From Isoetes taiwanensis (taxonomy: Eukaryota; Streptophyta; Lycopodiopsida; Isoetales; Isoetaceae): a stretch of 64,000 bases of DNA. Under the pieces are notes generated by a model. That model did no database searches, was not told the origin of the DNA, and saw nothing but the letters and a program-made list of their open reading frames with translations. A program made the translations under genes and the position numbers. The stretch lies in contig JAJEKV010000034.1 of NCBI GenBank assembly GCA_021234155.1, positions 5,346,028-5,410,027 of the forward strand, given 5' to 3'. This document shows positions 12,840 through 23,810 of this stretch, piece after piece (position 1 is the first letter of the stretch; every line of letters starts with the position of its first letter).

Positions 12840-13348
12840 CATGAATCTACGTGAAAACAAGGAAAATTCTTGGAAAACATGCAAGAAGTACGGAGAAAAT
12901 ATGCCAAAATCGGCGAAGAATCTAATATATGAACAAGAACCAAGAGTACAATGGCCCGAACGCAAGCGGGAACACGAGACAACTTAGAAGGCTCAAGACT
13001 GGTGTTGAACCGGAATGGTTCAACAAGAAGGAGGTGCCTCCTTATATATCTAGGCCAACGGTCAGGATTGTGCCACTCCAATGGATGAGATCACGCCAAG
13101 TGTCATGCATGCATGTAGGTTCTAGAATATCCTAGAATCTCCTGGAAACAGTCCCACATATAAGAAAGATGTGAGAACATCTTCAACAAATATTGGTAGT
13201 GCACTTGGCAAAGGTGTATGACTTGTAACTAGAAGGTTACAAGTTCAAACTTTGTCTTGTGCAACTATCCTTTTGTATCCATGTGACGACCATCTTTTGT
13301 ACATAGGAGTACAATATTCGTAAGATACGAATACTCGTATAGTCGTCA
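12840..13348 (-). mobile_element. Probable 3' LTR of the minus-strand chromovirus (left edge approximate)
   Basis: It begins on the minus strand with TGACGACTATACGAG immediately after the end of the chromodomain reading frame (stop at 13351-13353). This is where a 3' LTR should start. About 300 bp in, a TATA-like box (TATATAAGG on the minus strand, plus positions about 13041-13050) fits an LTR promoter. The far end and terminal CA could not be placed, and no 5' LTR partner lies in the window for comparison. Confidence 0.4.
13197..13267 (+). repeat. tRNA-like segment, possible SINE head
   Basis: About 70 nt whose ends nearly pair (TAGTGCAC with GTGCAACTA). There is a box A-like TTGGCAAAGGTG, a self-complementary middle (ACTTGTAAC/GTTACAAGT) and a box B-like AAGTTCAAAC. 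It could be a decayed tRNA-derived promoter of a SINE. The stems are imperfect and I cannot assign an anticodon, so I do not call a tRNA gene. Confidence 0.3.
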
Positions 13349-13349
13349 C
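13283..13349. repeat. Inverted repeat at the LTR boundary
   Basis: GTGACGACCAT at 13283-13293 and ATAGTCGTCAC at 13339-13349 are inverted copies with one mismatch. Inside lies a second symmetric segment, ATTCGTAAGATACGAAT (13316-13332). The outer right arm overlaps the presumed LTR start. Confidence 0.5.
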
Positions 13350-13350
13350 C

Positions 13351-14632
13351 CTATCCCCCTCCTACGACGGCGCAAGCCCTCGGAGCTGGAGCTGGAGCTG
13401 GAGTACTCAAACTTGGCTTACTCCAGTAACGTCGGTGAAACTCTGCAATTTTATCAGGAGCATTAGTCAGATTTGCAGTAGGCTCCCAGGTTCTATCACT
13501 TGGTGAGTATCCTTCCTAATCGATCAAATAATAAAGACGACGCCGTAGGGACTTGAAGCCCAAAATTTCTCGAACTTCAAATTCCTCGTGATCATTCATC
13601 TCGACTGGTGGTGGAGGTGGAGGTACTCGATTTGGAAATAGATTCGACATATAGAGTTCTAACAAAGACACGTGGAATACTGGGTGAAGTCGAACTAAGG
13701 GCGGAAGCTCCAGATGAAAAGCAGCATCATCGACTCGTTCAATGATCCGATAGGGACCCAAGCGCCAAAAATCGAGCTTGTTACAAGGACGAGCTGCCGG
13801 CAAATCCTGATACAAGAGCCAAACAAGATCGCCAACTGCAAAAGGAGGAGCATCTTGGTGGTGTTGATCAGCATGATAACGATTGGGCCTGGAGGAGATA
13901 GTGCTGAAGATCATCCTGGAGCATGCGGAGGTTCTTGAGTCTGTCCTCGACACTGAGATTGACTGAGTCATATCTAGGAGCCATGAAAGACCACTGGGGA
14001 TGCATGCCGAAATTAATAAAGAACGGTGTCTGGCCCAGGAAGCATTGACAGAATTATTGTAAGTGAATTCTGCCAGGGGTAGCCAGTCAACCCAGTCATC
14101 TTGCTGATAATTGATGAAGCATCGCAAATACTGCTCGTGTTTGATAAGTGCGCTCCACTTGCCCATTGGTCTCTGGGTGATGTCCAGAAGAGAGCAAACA
14201 TTTCACATACAAGAGTTGCAAAAGACGCTTCCAAAAATTGGCAACAAACTAGGGGCCACGGTCACTGGGTATCTGGTAAGCCATGGAGTCAAACCACTCT
14301 CGAAGCAAGAGAATAGCCATGGCTTCACTGGAGATAGAAGTGCTGCAAGGAATGAAATATGCCATCTTGGAAAAAAGGTCAACGACAACGAGGATGGCGT
14401 CATGGCCCTGGGAGGATGGAAGCTCGACAATGAAATCCACTGAAATGTTCTTCTAAGGACCGGCTGGAACTGGTAAAGGATGAAGCAGGCCATGTGAACG
14501 GTGCTTGGGAGCTTTTACACGACAACAAGTATCACATGGGCGTACAAAAGTCTCAACAGTGCAGCAGAGACCTCGCCACCAATAATCTCGAGCAATGAGT
14601 TCCAGAGTCTTGGCAATCCCAAAATGGCCGGC
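13351..14632 (-). pseudogene. Ty3/gypsy chromovirus integrase and chromodomain (C-terminal part)
   Basis: Minus strand, continuing the integrase that starts at 23900-24155 beyond a later insertion. In order: HFGIAKTLELIARDYWWRG with a CDTC pair (zinc-binding domain), MDFIVELPSSQGHDAILVVV (catalytic core with its first Asp), SDRG (second Asp), NYQQDDWVDWLPLAEF, LHPVFHVSLLE, and a chromodomain with EGYSPSDRTWEP ending in AEFHRRYW. NYQQDDWV, HPVFHVSLLE and FHRRY are typical of the Tf1/sushi/Tcn1 type of chromovirus. The coding sequence is broken: there are frame changes between about 14166 and 14440, and a TAG stands where the chromodomain Trp should precede EGY. A proline-rich tail and a run of CCPG-type repeats precede the stop. 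The product would insert element cDNA into chromatin; this copy cannot. Confidence 0.85.
14627..14632. repeat. Target duplication, left of the 9.3-kb element (position depends on TIR start)
   Basis: The left flank reads GGCCGGC before the GGGTAAAA end; the right flank reads CGGCGAG after TTTTACCC. The shared bases are CGGC, or CCGGCG if one G is given to the flank on each side. The coordinates are approximate by one or two bases. Confidence 0.6.
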
Positions 14633-14654
14633 GGGTAAAAGCATGAAAGGGTGT
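14633..14654 (+). repeat. Left 22-bp terminal inverted repeat
   Basis: Starts GGGTAAAAGCATGAAAGG and ends GTGT at 14654. All 22 bases match the reverse complement of 23878-23899. Confidence 0.92.
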
Positions 14655-14674
14655 CTATAAATGTAGCCTTTTTT

Positions 14675-14692
14675 GTACATATACATATGTAC
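14675..14692. repeat. Subterminal GTACAT/ATGTAC motif, left end
   Basis: GTACATATACATATGTAC is a perfect palindrome 20 bp inside the left TIR. It matches the GTACAT motifs clustered elsewhere in the element and may bind the transposase (inference). Confidence 0.6.
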
Positions 14693-14880
14693 CGAATGCA
14701 CATTTTTGGAATAACTGTCATCATGACCCGCTAGTAACTGCCATGATTAATGGCTATCCACTACTCGAACCCATAATTATCGGATTTTGAAATTCTTTCC
14801 CAAATTCTTTCTTGGTTTGCCTCTCGTTCACTATCCTTTGCCTTCTGCTTGAATTCGATCCACGAATTCTTCATCTAGCT

Positions 14881-16095
14881 ATGGCCCCAAAACGCCCCCG
14901 GATGAGTGCTTGCTCATCACCACACCCTAAGCAAGAAGCCGATTGCTTCCGGCGGTGGAATTTTACCTCCAAGGAGTTTACGTTTGGGTTCCGAGGTGAT
15001 CCAAGCCAAAGACCTCCCGTGATAAACATCAGAGGCCCACATACCCAACCTAGAGATGGTTATGAGCGAGGTATGGGGTGAAGCTCTAAAAAGCAGGCGA
15101 GGATTCAAGGAAGGGAGAATCCAAGCGCATGGAAAGATGATTTTTAAATATTATGAATTGGTTTATGGCAAGAAGCGGGTTACAAACCATTATATTTCTA
15201 CCTATTTTTTGCCGAGCATTTGCTCTTCACTTGAAGGGACGGCTTGTTGATTGGATGGACGTGGCTAGGACCGCCAAAGATCTTGCCAAAACCCTCATTT
15301 CAGACGTTACAGAGGACCCTACAACAGGTAAATCCTCAACTATCAAACAGGACATCGTATTGCAGTGAGAATATTAGAGCCTTGGGTTATTCTAGATCAG
15401 ATGTTGACACAATAAAGCAGTTACTTAAGCATGGGTTGGAGGAGAAAACTAACCTATTGAATGAAGTAGAAGCACTGGAAGAAAAAAGGAGGGATGCATT
15501 GAAGGTCATCACCGGATTGAGGGTAGAAAGGATATGCTATCAGAAGATCCGCAGCAGATCTGCCGAGAAAATAGATGAGACAAAGCAGAATTTGACAAAT
15601 TGTCCCGGGATCCTGGCTGGAAATCAAGTTATCTTGAGTGTTGAAGTACAAGTTGGAAGACTTGGTTATGAGTAGACATGATAAAGAGCAAAGACTCTTC
15701 TAAGCTAGAAATTGGTTTGCGGGGAAGCAACTAAAGAAATTGAAAGGCATGAAATCTCAATTGAACAAGCAAAGGAAAAACTTAATTGCATTGAATTGGT
15801 TCAGCAAAGGCATTCACTGATTTTTGGATTTCATGGGGAGAGCGGGACCTATTGTTACGCACCGAGGCCCTACCCCCGTAGGAGCTACTTCTATAAAGCA
15901 GTTCATCACATTCGGTTCATGTACTGTTGTGGCCAAGGCTTTGGCAAAGCGGGTTTGTTCTTTGCTAGCTCCATGCGAGAGATGCTTATTGCCTCTTACG
16001 CTTGTGTTATCCAGTCCATGAAAGGCAATTGCATAAAAGGTTGCATCCGGGATGAGGGCATTCGAATTCAGCTTGGTTTCCCTCTTTGTGAAAGG
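14881..16095 (+). pseudogene. N-terminal exons of the transposon's plus-strand gene (coiled coil)
   Basis: The first ATG is at 14881 (MAPKRPRMSACSSPHPKQEA), after a pyrimidine-rich leader. A Pro-rich basic start is followed by frame changes. At 15360-15560 there is a heptad-like, Glu/Lys/Leu-rich segment (DTIKQLLKHGLEEKTNLLNE, then VEALEEKRRDALKVITGLRV). At 15712-16095 comes a second charged helix and then RHSLIFGFHGESGTYCYAPR. A GTATGC donor follows CCTCTTTGTGAAAG at about 16095. Stops and frameshifts mean this copy cannot be translated through. I do not recognise the N-terminal domain; coiled-coil oligomerisation is an inference from the heptads. It belongs with the basic segment and the Ulp1-like core downstream as one multi-exon gene. 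Confidence 0.45.
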
Positions 16096-16149
16096 TATGC
16101 ATTGCTCTCAACTAATTTAAACTTATATTTCTCTTAATTCATATTTGTT

Positions 16150-16625
16150 ATTGTAATCCGCATAGTTCTACATGTATGGCTTTTCGGTGCATTGCTATTC
16201 CTTGTACATGTATAACTTTTAGTGTACATCCGTAGTAGCAGAGGTACATAGGCATATATTTGCTTATTTATTGATGCTTTTATTTTTGAGCTTGGATTTG
16301 CAGGTTGTATCGGTTGTACATGTCTCTAATGGAGTCTACATCGCAAATAGATGTACATGCATTTATCTTTAGAGTGCATCCGTAGATGGATTCATAAGTA
16401 TGTGTATTTTTACATATATGTGCTTTTTTTTGGGCATAGATCTACATTCCCTAACTGGATACACTGGGTACATCCGGGTACATCCGGTACATCCGGGTAC
16501 ATTGAGGTACCTCTATGTACATTGAGGAACATGTACATGTACATTTGGCTATAGTTAAATGTACTTACGTACATTTGGTACATTTTATGTACATGAAATG
16601 TACATGCTTAGCGAGAATGTACCAG
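16150..16625. repeat. GTACAT repeat cluster 1 (intronic)
   Basis: More than fifteen GTACAT/TGTACAT motifs occur here, including GGTACATCCG repeated head to tail near 16465-16500 and ACATGTACATGTACATTTGG near 16527. The cluster lies in the presumed intron between the coiled-coil exons and the basic exon of the plus-strand gene. Confidence 0.8.
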
Positions 16626-16875
16626 ATATTTCTCATTAGTTACATTTTTCATGTTCTTTTATGTCTATTGAAATTTAGAACATTTGTTTGTTTTTGATGA
16701 GGAAGTTCCTATCCTATCGAAGCGGCTTTAATGGTCGATGTTCTTGAGCCATCATGACGACTCTTTCTGATTTTATTGAGCATAATAAGGGCCAGAATCA
16801 ATCAGACCCTCAACCTTCCAGCTCCGGATCACCAATGACATTTCTGATTGCCGAAGAATAGAACCATGAACAGCG

Positions 16876-17550
16876 GTGCCTCCTCGAACATGGCAAAGTG
16901 AAGTTGAGGAAATTGAGAGGATGGCACTTGAGAAAGCTAAAGCGATTGCGGTCGCGAGACCCTTCAATGGCTCACGCAACGAAACTCTTTCATCACCAAG
17001 TGCTAAATTAGTAATTGGAGAAGCTAAGAAAGATTCAAACACGTCTCAAGCATCATCTGCGAGGTCCCGATTACGGACTGTTACAGAAGAAGCTACAAAG
17101 GACACAGAGATCAGATTTTATCGGGGAGATACGAGGGAAGAGGAAGTTGAGTTGGTAGTTGAGTCCACTCCAAAGAGGAGGCAAAAGAATCTTCGGTGAT
17201 GGCACTCCAAGAGGAAAAAAACAGGCAAAATCTCCAAAGAACAAAAAATGTCCTCCGAAAAGAAAATCTCCGGGCAAAAAAAAGTGCCACCACCACCTAG
17301 AAAGAGGTATGTCCAAGATGAACTAATTTTGTTAAACATCTCGATTTATGATAATTAACCACATTTTTTTTTGTACATAGGACACGATCACGAGGCTATG
17401 AAGGAAGCCGATCCCGATCCTTCCGAAGCTGGCGGAAGAGGAAGAGGATCTACAAGAAAATATTGATGTGATAACAAATAAGGTGCAAGAAATCCACGTA
17501 AGATGCCGCGCGGTGATGAATTTACAAGGTGAGTAATATACAATTGATTA
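16876..17550 (+). pseudogene. Basic, NLS-rich middle exons of the transposon's plus-strand gene
   Basis: The frame at 16876-17199 begins MPPRTWQSEVEEIERM, carries Ser/Arg-rich sequence (SSARSRLRTVTEEA) and ends in ESTPKRRQKNLR. The next frame is strongly basic (PRGKKQAKSPKNKK, then PPKRKSPGKKK) up to a GTATGT donor near 17306. A further exon starts after TTTGTACATAG near 17381. It reads either RTRSRGYEGSRSRSFRSWRK or, in another frame, a coiled-coil LPKLAEEEEDLQENIDV, and ends at a GTGAGT donor near 17529. Nuclear localisation or DNA binding is plausible from the basic stretches. The frame conflicts show decay. Confidence 0.45.
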
Positions 17551-17599
17551 CAATAGATATATTCTTTTTGCTAATCTTTGTTGTTTCCTTGTGCGGTTT

Positions 17600-18436
17600 A
17601 GTGAACCGCCCGAAAAAGGTTGGTTCCATTCACTCCTTATAGGGACTGTCCTCCTAAGCCCCGCACCCTCTATCTTTCAAAGTGATGTTGACGAAGTTAC
17701 CTTTGGAAGTCGGACTTGACCTCTAAGATGGTAGATGTCTATGGGAGGTAGGCTAGCATTTCAACATATTTATGTTATTTCATTCCCTAAGTCACTCATC
17801 TTATGTATTAATATGTATTCTGGATTTGTGTGCGAGGTACCTTTGTAGCGATCTTCCATCGATTGGAAACACAAGTTTTTACGGTTCGAACCAACACCTT
17901 CGAATTTTGTGAATTCCCTCAAGAACGGGCGGATGCACTGAGAACACTAACATAAAGGAAGGGCTGGATGGCATTTTGATTGCAAGATGCCAATACATAT
18001 TTGTTCCAATTCGCAAGGCCCAATTGTGGCATTGGCAATACTTGTGCTTGCTGATCCGGTGAAAAGCTCTTTTCCATCTATAGCTAGCCCAAGTATACAG
18101 ATCCTCTCTCTGTCAAAGGCTATGTACCCGATGCTAAAGTGGTCGAAGTAAATATGAGTTTCGTTTTTGTTTTTATGATTTGATTATTCTCATATTGCAA
18201 TTTCTTATGCTTGATTTATTCTCACATTGCAATTTTGCGAGTTTCATAAGCTTGTGATCAATAACATGATGCTCGGATCCAACGGCTTAAGCCATGGTAG
18301 GAAGAACTTTGATGCTCCGTGTTACGTCCTAAAATGCGAAACTAGTACCGGCAACCCTTGCATGTACATTGTGGCTTACATGCACAAATTCATAGATGCC
18401 GTGGTTGATGCAATGACGAAAGCTCCATTTTTGTAA
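17600..18436 (+). pseudogene. Ulp1/C48-type cysteine protease-like core in the transposon
   Basis: After an acceptor GCGGTTTAG at about 17602 the frame reads EPPEKGWFHSLLIG. Further on, DLTSKMVDVYGR resembles the LNDxxIDFY start of Ulp1 domains. At 17975-18055 the sequence reads GILIARCQYIFVPIRKAQ then LWHWQYL. A hydrophobic strand with VPI just before HW is the Ulp1 pattern (catalytic His at 18030-18032). One frame over, ILVLADPVKSS continues the strand after HW. At 18341-18400, TGNPCMYIVAYMHKFIDAV matches the catalytic Cys helix (DCGxYVxxYM in the family; Cys codon 18359-18361), with Asn-Pro in place of Asp. An intron near 18150-18230 separates His and Cys. Such proteases cleave SUMO-like conjugates and are carried by several plant and protist DNA transposons. 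This copy is frameshifted. Confidence 0.55.
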
Positions 18437-20107
18437 GTAGAACATGTTATTTTCCTATTAGTTATTTGTTGGTATAGTCCTCTAATACTTGTGCACCATG
18501 CGAGATGACACCCAGTTGGTTCAGCGATGCCTATGCCAAGTCACGGAGGGATCATCTAATGGAGGCATTAATTGTAGAAGGCGAGATGAATATACAAGGA
18601 TTGTTCCTACACGGGGTAGATAGTCCCTTTGACTTGTTTGTAAATTACAGTTTTGTATGAGCCATGCTCAGGAGCTTCTTTGTACTCAATAAGTAATGAA
18701 AAAATTAATTTATTTGTCTCACTTACACCTGTGCAAATAAAAATCGTGTAATTATCAATGTGTTTTCTCAATTGTGTGATCTGAAATGTAATTATAAATT
18801 GTGAATCTCAAGTGTTTTCTTTGTTGTGGTGAATCATCTAATTGAGGGAGAAAGCTCATTATCTTTGACTTAAATTACGTGTTGGGCAAGAGTGTGCACA
18901 AGAATGAAAATATTAACTCAAGATACCAACAGATCCGGAAAGATGAGCTTCGGTTTAATATAGGAAGTTTTTTTTTCTTGCGGGCCGGGGTTAGCATCCT
19001 TTGTTAGCATTTGTAAGAGAAGGGTTTGATGTTGCCATCTGGTCTTCACTCACTTCTAAAAATCTTCAACCAATTGTGGAACATATTTGTGATGCTTTTT
19101 CCATAAAAGCTGAAGTTTGTTTCTGACGGGGGGGCGGTGTTGGACGGACGCCACACAAAACCCCCTCTTGAACCTCAAAGGGGTTGTTTGTGAAACCATT
19201 AAGCGTGGTATGGAAAGAGTACCCCAGTACTATGGACATACGGTTACGATCGATTGACGAAAGATACAAATCCACTTTGAATCTGTAGGAAGCTACATAT
19301 GTCCTTTCTCTTGGACACGGATATTAGCCGGTGACAGATTGCTTGTCATGGAGCTCATTCCATGGCTTAATGGATTCAAAATGGCGAAGATGGTATAGTT
19401 TATGTGAAAGAGCATCTAATGACTAATGCGGCCGGATGGCATATCGGAGGCGTGGTGGAGCAGTTTTTTTGGCGGCAAACTATGGCAGCAACTTGGGTGC
19501 TCTTTGCCTAAATTTAGTCAATATCTGGGAACAAGGAATGGAGAAAGCGCCATCATGTTATTGGCCTCTCGGTGGCCCATTGTTGGTACAGACTTTGACT
19601 GATGTACAAATTCAAATGTTATGAATATATGTATCAAAGTTTTTGTTCATTGCACTTGAGTACTCTTTTTTCTTGTCTTTCTTATTGGTACAATTATGAG
19701 TGTGTATACATAATTAAGTGATCTTCATTTGCTTTGTAGATGAATGGTGAAACACAAAAGACTATTAAGAAACTAAGAGATAGAGTTCTCTTTGCACCCA
19801 GAGGTAATACAAACCAACACAAAGCCGCAAGTACATAGGGTTGGGGACCGATTATCGCCTCTATACTGTTGTTCCTGAACTTTGGGAAAAGGTTGAGCAA
19901 ATTGAAAATTATGAGGAACGAGCAACCATGAAAGGTATATTGGCAGCAAATCACTTGTTGCACAACCCTTGGGGGAAGGCACGTGTCCTGGAAGATGCAG
20001 GCCATGTAGGATGGAAAGGTTTGCCGATTGGCACGTGCTATAGAAACCGCATGGACTCTTTTGCTTTAGAGGATATCTCTTCACCCCTCTCGGGCTGGAA
20101 GACATGA
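18437..20107 (+). pseudogene. C-terminal fragments of the transposon's plus-strand gene(s), unrecognised
   Basis: Plus-strand fragments include TPSWFSDAYAKSRRDHLMEA near 18510, ending at a stop by 18660. Others are a frame at 19436-19624 with AANYGSNLGALCLNLVNIWE and one at 19841-20107 with YTVVPELWEKVEQIENYEER and KARVLEDAGHVGWKGLPIGT. I recognise none of these. They may be the end of the Ulp1-like gene or a third gene of the element. The last stop is about 480 bp from the end of the convergent transposase-like gene. Confidence 0.3.
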
Positions 20108-20357
20108 TGCAATAGTCATAAGATATCGGGCTCCTCTTGACATTTTGAAGCTTGGTCATGAATTATGAGCCATGCTCATTTTCGGGTGTGTTGTATTTAT
20201 GTCCACAATATAAATATATCAACCATTTGTACATGAAAACCTGTCCATTTCTTATCTTTGCCATGACTGAAACCATTTTTAATGTTTATGCAATTCAACT
20301 TTCTTGTGTTCAATTCTAATCAACTTACACTTAACAAATTTTTATAATATTTCTGGA

Positions 20358-20420
20358 ATGTACAACAGATGTACATAAGATGTACATTGTTGTACATCTT
20401 ATGTACATTGATGTACATAA
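20358..20420. repeat. GTACAT repeat cluster 2, between convergent genes
   Basis: Six or so GTACA/TGTAC motifs are packed into about 60 bp, with an inverted arrangement around TTGTTG (CATAAGATGTACA facing TGTACATCTTATG). It could fold as a hairpin and sits where the two convergent genes would terminate. Confidence 0.75.
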
Positions 20421-20588
20421 TGCACTTCTGAAGTAGTCCAGTTCTTCAGTTCTTATAACAAAGTATTACAATATTTCTGGAAAGTACTACAGATCTGACT
20501 TAGTCCATGTCATCTACAATTCTTTGGAAGTTGTGATAACAATGTCTCATGGACTTCATCGGCAAGTGAAATGTCAGTGCTTGCCCCT

Positions 20589-23500
20589 TCACTTGTGTTT
20601 TACTTTCTTGAATGGGATCGAACCCCAATCACGATTCTCGCGGTACCAAAACATTCTTAGTAGGAAGCGGTTTATACTTATTGTGGCGACTGGGATTAGT
20701 TCATAATATTGTCCTTCAATAACACTAGTGCCAGAGTATTCATTTCCATAGTCATCAATTGAATCTTCTTCCAATGCATGCTTTTCCACGGGTGCACATG
20801 AGAACATAGTATGAAACACCTTCCATTGTGCGGTCTTTGCAAAAGACACAAATACATCCAAAGCTTGACTACGATTGTCATCTAAACCCGACCTTGTCCT
20901 CTGCATACAAAACATCCACATCATTTTCGGCTTCAACACGAGAGGCAATATGATGCGTGGGCTCCAAACGTTTTAGAGACCATTCTCCACAATGTTTAAT
21001 GTTCTCACAATTCAACCAATTGAAGTTAATGCAAGCATCACAAAAGCACGAGAGTGGTGCTGTGATAGCAACTTTGTTGGATCTGCTTTGGGTTTATAGT
21101 TGACCGCGAATGTATCTGCTTGAGTACCGGGTAAAGTCTTGCAATTGAATGCTTGCTACCTATTCACATCTATTTTCCAACCTCACAAAACACCCTTTCA
21201 CAATCCGATTCCTTGGCCCTTAAAAGCGCACAAGGCGTTTTACACTTTTATCTTTGGCATGCCATTTTGTTTTCTCGCTCACTCTCAAGCCACAACTTTG
21301 CTATACCAGCCTCGCCATCATGTGTGCCTTTCCCATGGTCAGATCCAAAGAAATTCCATATCACTTTCGAATTTTATTTTCAACATGGTATCTCTGATTC
21401 CATACCATAATGCGTCTGAGATTTGAATTGAGATGCACAACCATCCGACCACACATAATGAAGGTTTATGTGTCCACCTCCATTATTCTTAAGCCACCCC
21501 AAATGTAATTTAAAACCATGTTGCACAAAATGAGTGTCATGCTTCGTCATCTGAAACATAGAAATGCCTTTTTTTTTTAAGCTTATCTTCTATTTTCATC
21601 ATTGAAATATGGACCAAAATACTAATTTGATCACGATTCCAATGCTCGGATTGCACCGTCCCTCGGGTTTCAATGTGTAGTTCTCTGCAAAGTCAACAAC
21701 GGACAACACACTATTATCGGGGTTTCTCAACACATCTTTTAAACTGTTTGCTCGGCCCGGTGTCTTTTTGTAAAGTTATGATTCGTAAACTTAGCAAGCT
21801 GATTTTTCATGTTCTTTAACAAAGCAGATGCTTTGTCATTCGATCAACTAATCTAAGCCTTACGGATGTACCTTTTTGGATGGCTCATTGACATATGCAT
21901 ATACTTGCCGGTCCACATTCGAATTCCATCTTCCTTGTTTGGATGGATGTCTAATTTCTTCACTCCACATTCATCACACATTAAGCCTTTGATGCATTTT
22001 TAGTTTATGCCATTCATCCGTCACATATTTCCATAAACTGTTGACCTCCACAAGATACTAACATTATCAAAAGTCTTCTTGTTTGCTTGACATACTCCAT
22101 TGTTTTTCTTTGGGATGCACGGACACCTTGCAGCGGCAAAGTGCAATTAACATGTAGGGATCTCCTCATATCATTGAAGGCCTTTACAGACAGACCGCTT
22201 TTGCTCATGTTTGACACAACAACATGTGTTTCTCTCCTTCAATTTCCTTATGCAATCAGGTTTTGGATACTCGAATCGTGAAGGCGAATTTTGGTATCGG
22301 GATTACGATATACAAACTGTTGATAAAGCTCGGACCGCAATAACAAAAGCATTAAAGACCATGTTAGCAAAATGATGTCGGCAACCGGATGCCAAAAGAG
22401 TAGTGAACTATACTATTGTACAATTAATGTATGTTCTATGTACATAAAATGTCCATCCAACAGTTCCAGCGATCATTCTTGTACATCTAATGTACATCTA
22501 ATGTACATCGGTACATCTAATGTACAGACCAACAGTTCCAATCGATCCATTCTTGACATCCAATGTACATCCAATGTACATCTAATTAATGTTCCAATAT
22601 TAGTACATCACATTAATGTTACAATATTAGTACAACTAATGTACATATGTCCGATTTGTTTGGCTTCATTACGAAAAGTACACTAAAATATAAAATGATG
22701 TAATTTTGATATTCAAGTACATGTAAATGCTTTTTGCATGGACATGTAAGTGTTAATGGATGTACATCTAAAAAGTACCTAATAGCACATCACTGCAAGA
22801 TTTCTGCTACTATGTAAACAATGTAAAATGCAATACATTTCATGAAAACCATGTGTATTCATTAACAGGTCACTCGGAACAGAACTAGAATGTACAAAAG
22901 AAAGTCATGAAAGAATTTTGGAAGAAAACATAATCTCCAAAACTGAATTGATTCAATTACAAGAGCAAACCTGTGAGATATCAAGGTATTGTATTGCTTG
23001 TGTTCTCCTCTTCATGACATCTCTAACCTTTGGTGAAACTTTGGTATTGTCAAGCCAAAATTCACGAACCTGACATTTGATTGAATCATCGATTCTATTT
23101 GATCTTGGCATCCTTCCTGCCAAAGCCCATACATTTGCTCCACTTAATGACATTATCTTCCTTCTTGCTGCAGCTTTGGATAAATTTCTTGGCTGTATCT
23201 TTAGAAATTTTGAAGAAACATTCTTGTTTATATCTCCTTTTTTTCTAACAATCATTGATAACAGTGAATGTTTTGCAGCCAATTTATCTTTGCTATTAGC
23301 AGACTTTACTTCTTGAAGCCCATCTTTCAAGTTTCTGATCATTGATTTCATAACAATAACTTCGGAAGGATTTCCAATTACAGGTTCGAAAACAGAAAAA
23401 AGCCTGTCATCTTGCAACAAACGATCACAAAAAACTAGTCTTTGATCTGGACGGCGTTTGCCAAAGAATCGAGGATGCAATCCACCGACAATCAACATAT

Positions 23501-23590
23501 TTGCTTTATTTGTTTTGTGGCATAACACTGGCCAATGTCGGCATACTTACGCTTAGAACCATCACTTCCATTGGAATTCTCACCCTCCAT
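20589..23590 (-). pseudogene. DDE/RNase H-like transposase gene of the 9.3-kb element
   Basis: Minus strand, start codon at 23588-23590 (MEGENSNGSDGSKRKYADIG). A largely open N-terminal region (22953-23528) has NLSKAAARRKIMSLSG and REFWLDNTKVSPKVRDVMKR. An interval with GTACAT repeats (intron-like) follows. Then come a Cys-containing middle (22014-22217), DFAENY (21677-21694), SDGCASQFK (21425-21448), WNFFGSDHGKGTHDG (21314-21355), LSCFCDACINFNWLNCEN (about 20998-21050) and VIEGQYYEL near 20720. The order matches uncharacterised animal and plant transposon proteins that I recall with DFxENY...SDGxxxQFK...HGKGxxDG. The acidic residues are probably the catalytic triad (inference). Several frameshifts and stops break this copy. 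The reading frame at 28294-29428 is a relative. Confidence 0.68.
22427..22770. repeat. GTACAT repeat cluster 3 (inside the transposase-like gene)
   Basis: About a dozen (T)GTACAT motifs, many as CTAATGTACATC units, lie between the N-terminal and middle coding parts of the minus-strand gene. The location fits an intron. Confidence 0.8.
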
Positions 23591-23810
23591 GAACAGATTG
23601 AAATTGATTTGTATTTCTTGTAGATTCAATTGGCATGTGTTTGCTTCTGGAATTCGTTCGGTGTTCGTCCTGTGAAAGGGGGGAATTTCGGAAAGGGAGG
23701 GACGGATCCATTCGAATTGGTTCGGTGGTTAACCAAGAATTTCGGGGGGAATGTCAGGGATGATCTTGCAATCATTGCATATCTGACACAAAACGACAAA
23801 CTATAGTATC

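Noticed and set aside
13197-13267. Functional tRNA gene
   Set aside because: Stems are imperfect and no anticodon can be assigned, so it is kept only as a tRNA-like repeat.
16150-16625. CRISPR-like or other spaced-repeat array
   Set aside because: The GTACAT units are short and irregularly spaced with no unique spacers of constant length, in a eukaryotic context.
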